20,086 nucleotides of DNA, taken from positions 1 through 20,086 of the IMG/VR virus record IMGVR_UViG_3300044638_007285; one strand, written 5' to 3'. The translations under genes and the position numbers were made by a program. Positions 14,985-20,086 of the stretch are shown piece after piece. Every line of letters starts with the position of its first letter. Within the stretch, counting starts at the first letter, position 1. This DNA is from a virus. The notes below the pieces were generated by a model. That model saw nothing but the letters and a program-made list of their open reading frames with translations, ran no database searches and was not told the DNA's origin.

Positions 14985-16139
14985 TCACTTTAGTAAGGGG
15001 ACTATATTCTGTTGAATGTAATTTACCGATAACTCACCAACATCTTGTGTTGGAAATTCTATATTTTTAACGTTGTATGTTTTATAGCATTTTTGACGAA
15101 TTATTTCTGAAGCTTTCTTGCCAGCCTCGTCATTGTCCATCATAGTTATGATAGTCATCGCCCCGGATGCATCAAGGATCATTTTTTGTCTATCGCTCAA
15201 TGAAGAACCAAAGATAGCTACGCTATTGTGTATCCCAGCTTCTTCTAGTCTCCACACATTGCCTGGACTTTCTACAAGTATGACCGTATGAGTTTCTAAA
15301 ATAGTCTTTTTTGCAAACCATATATTGTATAGGTGATTCTGGGATTGGAATGTTGCACTGTGCTTCCATTTTGAATAAAATCTTGTTTTATCTTCTGATG
15401 GACATTTTTCCTCTGGATTATGAAAAGATGAACAAATTTTACATTTTTCAAAAATACTTCTACCAGAGCAACCAACCATATATTGATGCTTATGATCATA
15501 GATAGGAACAACAACGCGGTTATACATTTCCTTACCGACCCTATTACATAGCCCTACATCATATTTGCTCAAAATATCTGATGAATAACTTCTATCTATA
15601 TAGTATTGTGCTGGTATGGCAAGATTTTTACGGATTTGCTGACGGGTTATTCCTTCATGGTTAATTGTATTTTCTGGATTGATATATCTAATAGTGCTAG
15701 TAAATGCTTTTTTATCTCTTTCTATTTTTGAGACCTTGATATCAGATAGGTCTTTATTTAAGAACGCAAGACAAAAGGATAGGGCCTCTTGAAACGAGCA
15801 GTGATCGTCTCCATCTTTGATCCAGTTGTATTTTTGGTGAGATATAATACCTCTAATTAAACCTATGATGGAAGATTTGAAATATTTATCGCACCCATGC
15901 GTTCTACATTTCCAATTACCTCTATATACATCACCTTGAGGATATAAGTTAAGTGCAGACTTATTGTCTCCACCATGAATGGGACAACTCATAGTTAAAA
16001 GTTTTCCACTGTAGGTGTACTCTAAACCAAAATGGTCCATTAGCTCGTCTATACGATCACATAAATCGTCACAGACAATCTTTAATTTGGCTTGATCATT
16101 CAAATGGAATTTGTGCTGTTTCATTGTTAGATTCGTCAT
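14985..16139 (-). CDS. dnaG: DnaG-type primase
   Basis: The 384-aa protein has a CHCC zinc finger (C52, H55, C78, C83; SCPIHGGDN and CRTHGCDKYF), which reads the template. A central domain contains RVVVPIYDHKHQYMVGCSGR (208-227), and the TOPRIM domain has E290 (VILVESPGN) and the metal pair D335/D337 (MMDNDEAG). An extra Cys cluster (C233, C236, H240 and C246 in CKICSSFHNPEEKC) may bind a second zinc ion. It synthesises RNA primers for the phage polymerase. It lacks the long C-terminal helicase-binding domain of E. coli DnaG, which may explain why helicase and primase genes overlap by 44 nt and are co-translated. The start (ATG 16139 or 16124) is undecided, as neither has a good ribosome binding site. 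Confidence 0.92.
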   Translation of the reverse strand: MTNLTMKQHKFHLNDQAKLKIVCDDLCDRIDELMDHFGLEYTYSGKLLTMSCPIHGGDNKSALNLYPQGDVYRGNWKCRTHGCDKYFKSSIIGLIRGIISHQKYNWIKDGDDHCSFQEALSFCLAFLNKDLSDIKVSKIERDKKAFTSTIRYINPENTINHEGITRQQIRKNLAIPAQYYIDRSYSSDILSKYDVGLCNRVGKEMYNRVVVPIYDHKHQYMVGCSGRSIFEKCKICSSFHNPEEKCPSEDKTRFYSKWKHSATFQSQNHLYNIWFAKKTILETHTVILVESPGNVWRLEEAGIHNSVAIFGSSLSDRQKMILDASGAMTIITMMDNDEAGKKASEIIRQKCYKTYNVKNIEFPTQDVGELSVNYIQQNIVPLLK

Positions 16140-17565
16140 CTATAATAAATCCGTCTTTGTTATTGCCTTTATTGTTATGCATTAGTTCTAGTCTGGTCTG
16201 GCCTTCGCTAATTTTAGCACACCAACCTTTCATATGACAGTTAATGTAGTCATTATCGTCTAAGCCTCCGCCGTGACGACTAATTAACGGTACTAATTTC
16301 CTATTCCCATTTGTTGGGCCATCCTCTGCAATTTCTTCGTCAGACTTGCGTTTGAAAATTGAAAAATTACTACATAACCATATAATACGATCTGACCCAG
16401 ATGCGGTGTCGGTGCTTTCTTTTGTGATGCCATCTCTGTTTAATTGAATAAAGGCCACTATTGGAACTTTATATCTAACAGCAAAATTATGTAGTGCTGT
16501 CATCATAAAACCTAAGACCTGATATTCTTTAAGGTCTTGACTCATGCCTGCGCTATCCATAAGCTTTAGATAATCATAGAATATCACACACTCCTTAGCT
16601 GTGCCGTCATCATTGAGTCCAACCTCTTTCAAAAGCCATCTACGCATAACTGCTAGCTGTTCTTCAAATGCTTTACCTGCTATAGACTTATGAAACCATC
16701 TACTTTTCTTTAGGCAACTAGCGGCTTGTACTATCTTAGATTTCTTATCTGGGGAGTCAGCAAACCTGCCAGTTTCTATATCGTTAATTTCTGTTTCCGT
16801 CATCATTGCTAGAATTCGATGGATATGGTCTTCTTTGTTCATTTCCGTATCCATATTTAATACTGGTATGCCTACCGTATTAGCTATATATTGCCCCATA
16901 TTATCAGACAACAGAGTTTTACCAGTCTTAGGTCGAGCGGCGATTACATTAACCGTGCCTTTTCGCAATCCTCCGCCAATGGACTGATCGTATATTGGAA
17001 AGCCTGTGGATATACCTACTTGATCAACCTTCTTTTCCTCTAATTCGACCAGATACTCATCTATGTTATTGCCGAAACAAACAGGATGATTGTCTGTGTC
17101 ACTAAGGAGTGAAGAAAAATTAAACACAGCATCTTCTGCTATGCCTAATATAGAAGCTATTGGTTCGCTACCATTAATATCTAATATCTTGTCTTGTGCT
17201 GCTTCAAGTTGTTGTCTTAATAGTCTAGCAATTTCTAGCTTACGAATTTTAGCCGCAAACTTGCGAACATTCTCCAGATTAACAGGAAAATCAAGAATAG
17301 CCTTCAGATGCTGGGCTTCTTCTTTTTTTGTTAATATTTGACCAAAGTTTAATTCTTGTGCAACAGAAAAAATGGATGGGATGTCTATCGTGGGTTTATG
17401 GTCCCGTTCACACAAAGTTTTTAAACAAGAGTATATAATGCCATTACTATCTATGGTAAAAGTAGATGGCTGGACAATGTCTGCAATATCCAAATAAGCA
17501 TCTTCACCAAACCTACATATACCGGCCAATACAGCCCTTTCGGCTGACGGATCACACAATATCAT
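16096..17565 (-). CDS. dnaB: Replicative DNA helicase, DnaB family
   Basis: This is a DnaB-type hexameric helicase. The N-terminal domain starts CDPSAERAVLAGICRFG, as in DnaB. A RecA-like ATPase domain follows, with Walker A ARPKTGKT (about 210-217), the catalytic Glu in NMDTEM, Walker B CVIFYDYLKL (Asp about 331) and FIQLNRDG (sensor Gln). I chose ATG 17565 (489 aa) over an in-frame GTG at 17580 because AAAGGA lies 7 nt before the ATG; the GTG has no such site. It unwinds the fork 5'-3' and recruits the primase, whose gene overlaps its end by 44 nt. There is no intein or unusual insertion. It probably needs a loader, and I see no DnaC-like ATPase in this window. Confidence 0.95.
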   Translation of the reverse strand: MILCDPSAERAVLAGICRFGEDAYLDIADIVQPSTFTIDSNGIIYSCLKTLCERDHKPTIDIPSIFSVAQELNFGQILTKKEEAQHLKAILDFPVNLENVRKFAAKIRKLEIARLLRQQLEAAQDKILDINGSEPIASILGIAEDAVFNFSSLLSDTDNHPVCFGNNIDEYLVELEEKKVDQVGISTGFPIYDQSIGGGLRKGTVNVIAARPKTGKTLLSDNMGQYIANTVGIPVLNMDTEMNKEDHIHRILAMMTETEINDIETGRFADSPDKKSKIVQAASCLKKSRWFHKSIAGKAFEEQLAVMRRWLLKEVGLNDDGTAKECVIFYDYLKLMDSAGMSQDLKEYQVLGFMMTALHNFAVRYKVPIVAFIQLNRDGITKESTDTASGSDRIIWLCSNFSIFKRKSDEEIAEDGPTNGNRKLVPLISRHGGGLDDNDYINCHMKGWCAKISEGQTRLELMHNNKGNNKDGFIIDDESNNETAQIPFE

Positions 17566-17576
17566 TTTATGTCCTT

Positions 17577-17969
17577 TCACCCCGACGACGTTGAACAGTT
17601 ATTACACTTATATCGATCTACTCCCTCAAAAACTAATGAGGGGCTTACCTTCTCAGTTTTGCCACAAACACGACAACGAACTTCCACCAATTGAAATGGT
17701 CTTGCTCTACTAACTGGTGGAAATCTAGCTAATTTTTGATCAATAATAGTATCGTCTTTATGCATATCTCGCTCTGGCATATCAACGAATTTATTCTTTG
17801 CTTGTTTAGTCTTACGTCTAGAACCCTTGGTCCTTAGTGGTGCTGTAAACTCCTCTTCGGACCCCTGTTCTTCATTATTCTCCTCTGCTGTTGTAGGCAG
17901 CATTTGTTGAAGAAGAGTAATTAAATTTTTAAGCTGTTCTGGATTTTTAGCTAAATCATTAAGATCCAT
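17577..17969 (-). CDS. Small zinc-ribbon protein with charged linker
   Basis: The 130-aa protein has three parts. Residues 1-25 form a helix (AKNPEQLKNLITLLQQMLP). A low-complexity Glu-rich then Lys/Arg-rich stretch follows (about 28-65). The C-terminal zinc ribbon has paired CxxC motifs (CRVCGKTEKVS and YKCNNCS). I do not recognise the family. The zinc ribbon suggests nucleic-acid or protein binding, and the position just before the helicase hints at a loader or adaptor. That idea is inference from position and charge only. It overlaps the upstream gene by 11 nt and has an AAAGGTG site 4 nt before the ATG. Confidence 0.75.
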   Translation of the reverse strand: MDLNDLAKNPEQLKNLITLLQQMLPTTAEENNEEQGSEEEFTAPLRTKGSRRKTKQAKNKFVDMPERDMHKDDTIIDQKLARFPPVSRARPFQLVEVRCRVCGKTEKVSPSLVFEGVDRYKCNNCSTSSG

Positions 17970-18441
17970 TTTTCACCTTTGCCCTTTGGATAGATAACAT
18001 AATGTCTGATAGATGTTTAATACTGTTTGCCAAATATTGAAGTCTATCGCTTCTTTGTTTAGCGTACTTTTTAATCTTATTTAATGCTGATGCTTTCTCA
18101 TTATTTTTAATGGCCTGAAAAGACTTTTCAATATAACCATATCCCTTATAATTATTAATGTCTTCAGCTATTGTCTCTTTTATGGTCTCGTCTGCCCAAT
18201 TCAATCGGGATAGTTCTCTATTTATAGATCTCTGAACATGAAATGCAAATTGTCCCAATCTATAAGCTATCTCTCCGCAAACTTCTGGCGTTGTTTTTTC
18301 AAGCTCATCCCTACTCATTTGAAAATAGCTGTTAAGCTCTTCTTCTGGAAAAGTATCTGCTCTATATGTTCCCAGACCAAGGCCTTTTTCATATTCGTCA
18401 AGAATCCTATCCCATTCATTAACTTGTTCTTTAGTGTTCAT
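17959..18441 (-). CDS. Helical protein, possible UvsY-like recombination mediator
   Basis: The 160-aa protein is almost entirely helical, with no enzyme motif. Its second half (EIAYRLGQFAFHVQRSIN, INNYKGYGYIEKS, then KKYAKQRSDRLQYLANSIKH ending LSDIMLSIQRAKVKNG) follows the order of T4 UvsY as I recall it. UvsY has an N-terminal helix pair, a Y-x-G-x-G turn and a closing ...AIKHIQDM... helix. UvsY loads the RecA-like UvsX onto SSB-coated DNA, and this gene lies one nuclease gene away from recA. The match is by eye and weak at the residue level. At 160 aa it is slightly longer than UvsY (137). AAGGA lies 6 nt before the ATG. Without the match it would be an unrecognised helical protein. Confidence 0.5.
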   Translation of the reverse strand: MNTKEQVNEWDRILDEYEKGLGLGTYRADTFPEEELNSYFQMSRDELEKTTPEVCGEIAYRLGQFAFHVQRSINRELSRLNWADETIKETIAEDINNYKGYGYIEKSFQAIKNNEKASALNKIKKYAKQRSDRLQYLANSIKHLSDIMLSIQRAKVKNGS

Positions 18442-18838
18442 TTTTTATCCTTGATTCCCATTGGTCTATCTGATCAAATGGCAATTCTATATATTCAATT
18501 CCATTTAATTCACACCAATCTTTCTTCTCCTGATCTCTTTTCTTATGTCTGATAAATCCTAGTGGACTATTATGAAAAAACCTACTAAACTTATAATGTT
18601 GTTCACCATGAACCTCTATGCATTTTTTAATTAGTGGCAAATAAAAGTCTAGATAAAGGGTTTCTGATCTTCTGATATTAACTGGTATTTCTTCCAAAAC
18701 TTGTAAAGTAGGAAAACACGTATGGATTAATTCTCTAGCCTGTAAATGCAGACTAGACTTATTTTGAACTGATCCATGTGCAATATTACCAATTAATTGC
18801 CAATTACAAGAATTCCCGTCTAGATCTTTTACTTGCAT
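18431..18838 (-). CDS. EDxHD (Vsr-like) endonuclease inserted at the 3' end of recA
   Basis: The protein is 135 aa from ATG 18838, or 146 aa from ATG 18871 inside recA. I prefer 18838 because the insert bounded by the direct repeat begins exactly there and residues 1-10 (MQVKDLDGNS) look like a true N-terminus. The EDxHD order is clear: E36 (ARELIH), D64 (YLDFYLP), H81 (EVHGEQHYKF) and D102 (KRDQEKKDWCELNGI), the Vsr-fold nuclease core. Unlike the nuclease at 388-1188 it has no separate HTH or NUMOD segments. The first residues and the NWQLIGNIAHG stretch must do the DNA recognition. The family type enzyme, I-Bth0305I, sits in a phage recA intron, a parallel to the position here. Its stop overlaps the next gene by 11 nt. 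Confidence 0.82.
   Translation of the reverse strand: MQVKDLDGNSCNWQLIGNIAHGSVQNKSSLHLQARELIHTCFPTLQVLEEIPVNIRRSETLYLDFYLPLIKKCIEVHGEQHYKFSRFFHNSPLGFIRHKKRDQEKKDWCELNGIEYIELPFDQIDQWESRIKNEH
18451..18461 (-). repeat. Direct repeat copy 2, end of the EDxHD insert
   Basis: On the minus strand this reads ATGGGAATCAA, identical to 18849-18839. It lies near the 3' end of the endonuclease gene. Read in the recA frame it continues ATG GGA ATC AAG GAT AAA AAA TGA, whose stop would overlap the ATG of the next gene (ATGA), the usual junction in this genome. Confidence 0.8.
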
Positions 18839-19848
18839 TTGATTCCCATAGTATCCTTGACCTTTGTCCATAAATCATCATAAACTTCGGGATGATCAAC
18901 CAAATACTGTCTTGTTTTCTCAAGACCTTGAAATTTGGGCTTATCCTCAACAGATGACATAGTATACCATGCACCACCCTTTGACACAAGACCCAAATCT
19001 ACAGCAAGTGTCAGTAATTCCATCTGCTTATCAATTCCCTGACCATATCTAAGATAGCTTGTGATTTTACCACCAGGAGCACCTAGAGCAGAACACATAA
19101 CTTGCCAATGTACTTCTTGACCAATCTGAGGACTGTCGGTACTTAAGTTCCAAGGACTAAAATAGTTGGCTTTAATTTTAATGTCTGTTTGATAGGCGAT
19201 AGCTTGACCACTCTTTTCTTTCCACTCACTATGACCCATTCCTGGATTACCCATTTGGTGAGTAATGCCTATAACTACGTTCCTATTAACGGGAATAACA
19301 TTCGAGACTTTCCTGCAAAACTTAGCCAATAACTTAGCTCCGTCTGCTCTTTGCATCTTGTCCATATCGCTAGTAATTTCAGCTTCTGTACACAGAGCAG
19401 AGTATGAGTCGATAATAACTACTGATCCCGGAATTTCATTAATGATTCTTTCTCCAATTTGAAGATATTCTTCTGCGTGTAAGATTTTACCTTCTTGAGA
19501 TCCAATAATGTTGAATTTTTCTAGATTTAATCCGGGTATTCCTTCTAAGTCTCTTTTCTTTAAGCGACCTTCTATATTGAGGTAGTAAACTTCTCTACCT
19601 TCTTTGAATGATCCGTGAGCATACTCTTTCTTTTGTGCGGTTGCACAGAAATCTAAAGAGGTCGTTGTTTTTCCACATTTGGGTTGTCCTGTAAAAATAA
19701 CAAACGATCCTTCTGGGATGCCGCCATTTAGTACAACGTCTAATGCCGGACTAACTGGGATGGTAATCAAGGACTTATCAATAACGGCATTTGCCGTTAG
19801 CATCACATTATCTCCAAAATTCTTTTTAACATCTTCTTTAAGCGCCAT
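18829..19848 (-). CDS. recA: RecA-family recombinase
   Basis: The 339-aa protein is a RecA homologue. Walker A is GQPKCGKTT (54-62), the catalytic Glu lies in YYLNIEG (E93), Walker B is VVIIDSYSAL (D147), and IGITHQMGNPG (193-203) takes the place of the RecA IxxINQ and loop 2 region, with His-Gln instead of Asn-Gln. It would form a filament on single-stranded DNA and drive strand exchange for repair and recombination-dependent replication. The first 30 residues are short, as in phage RecA proteins, and no C-terminal acidic tail is present. The last residues (TMGIKCK) appear altered by the insertion of the endonuclease gene. The start has AAAGGA 8 nt upstream and overlaps the previous gene by 11 nt. 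The family is certain; whether RecA or the UvsX branch is closer needs a tree. Confidence 0.95.
   Translation of the reverse strand: MALKEDVKKNFGDNVMLTANAVIDKSLITIPVSPALDVVLNGGIPEGSFVIFTGQPKCGKTTTSLDFCATAQKKEYAHGSFKEGREVYYLNIEGRLKKRDLEGIPGLNLEKFNIIGSQEGKILHAEEYLQIGERIINEIPGSVVIIDSYSALCTEAEITSDMDKMQRADGAKLLAKFCRKVSNVIPVNRNVVIGITHQMGNPGMGHSEWKEKSGQAIAYQTDIKIKANYFSPWNLSTDSPQIGQEVHWQVMCSALGAPGGKITSYLRYGQGIDKQMELLTLAVDLGLVSKGGAWYTMSSVEDKPKFQGLEKTRQYLVDHPEVYDDLWTKVKDTMGIKCK
18839..18849 (-). repeat. Direct repeat copy 1, at the recA 3' end
   Basis: On the minus strand this reads ATGGGAATCAA within the last codons of recA, immediately followed by the ATG of the endonuclease gene. It matches copy 2 at 18461-18451 over 11 of 11 bases. 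The two copies bracket the endonuclease gene. Confidence 0.8.
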
Positions 19849-20086
19849 CGTCTAGATCCTTTAATTTAGAAAGTATGCCCTTTTTAATATTATCGCTAGT
19901 CTTATAAGTCTTGTCTTCTTTTCTGTCAAACTCAAGAGTTAATGACTTATTCTGAGATTCTAGTATTTTCTCCTGTTGTTCTATAATAGGGTTCAGGTGA
20001 GGAGCACGTAAGGAATAAATTTTTGAAGCTTCCTTGGTATTCAAAGCTCTAACGATTGCTGTTTCAGAATACTTTTCCAGAAGCTT
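19838..20086 (-). CDS. Unrecognised protein, C-terminal 82 residues (runs off the window)
   Basis: The frame stays open from the window edge to a stop at 19838 (82 codons), so the true start lies upstream; the in-frame TTG at 20044 is unlikely to be the start. Visible sequence includes ETAIVRALNTKEASKIYSL, APHLNPIIEQQEKIL (a probable coiled helix) and a Lys/Asp-rich end, KGILSKLKDLDDGA. I see no enzyme motif. The stop overlaps the recA start by 11 nt, so it is co-translated with recA and may have a recombination or replication role. I cannot name it. Confidence 0.75.
   Translation of the reverse strand, partial: KLLEKYSETAIVRALNTKEASKIYSLRAPHLNPIIEQQEKILESQNKSLTLEFDRKEDKTYKTSDNIKKGILSKLKDLDDGA

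Noticed and set aside
18431-19848. Group I intron in recA, as in the I-Bth0305I case
   Set aside because: The recA frame is complete through its C-terminus before the endonuclease gene, and there is no non-coding space for an intron core.
20081-20086. HindIII-type site AAGCTT at the very end as a cloning boundary
   Set aside because: A 6-bp site is common by chance, and the other end of the window has no matching site.

Overview
The window looks like the replication and recombination region of a tailed double-stranded DNA phage (or a phage-derived contig) that encodes much of its own replisome. The evidence is gene content: RecA, a DnaB-type helicase, a DnaG-type primase, a T4 gp1-like nucleotide kinase, a bacterial-type DNA polymerase III alpha subunit, a proofreading exonuclease, SSB and three free-standing homing-type endonucleases. 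No ribosomal, metabolic or other host genes are present. The DNA is AT-rich, all 25 genes lie on the minus strand, coding is nearly gapless with many 4-nt ATGA overlaps, and the standard code fits every gene. AAGGA/AAGGAG ribosome binding sites precede many starts. The host cannot be named from the sequence.

Transcription runs from high to low coordinates. Region 1 (20086-17577) holds the end of an unrecognised gene, recA, an EDxHD (Vsr-like) endonuclease gene, a helical protein that may be a UvsY-like recombination mediator, and a zinc-ribbon protein. Region 2 (17565-12640) holds the helicase, primase, nucleotide kinase, an HNH endonuclease and a Cas4/AddB-like PD-(D/E)XK nuclease with a probable Fe-S cluster. 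Region 3 (12643-7785) holds a DNA polymerase III alpha subunit split into two genes. The N half has the PHP and palm domains with all three catalytic Asp; the C half has the fingers, HhH and OB regions. A 59-aa protein and a DEDDh exonuclease lie between the halves. SSB follows, with its own sigma70-like promoter and a strong intrinsic terminator.

Region 4 (7715-1160) is a chain of eight tightly overlapping genes for glycan-type enzymes: a GT4 glycosyltransferase with an inserted zinc ribbon, further GT-B-like proteins, a methyltransferase-like protein with no SAM-binding half, a nucleotidyltransferase-like protein that has lost its catalytic signature, and phage-specific unknowns. Several look like pseudoenzymes or divergent enzymes, so this is the least explained system in the window. 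Region 5 (1188-1) holds a second EDxHD endonuclease and the start of an unrecognised gene that runs off the edge.

The most informative details are: an 11-bp direct repeat bracketing the EDxHD gene at the 3' end of recA, which suggests a precise insertion that replaced the recA stop; the polymerase split exactly between palm and fingers; a similar N-terminal helix-turn-helix on two different nuclease domains; and the degenerate glycan cluster. No stretch over 300 bases lacks a gene. No tRNA, rRNA, CRISPR, IS element or attachment site was recognised.
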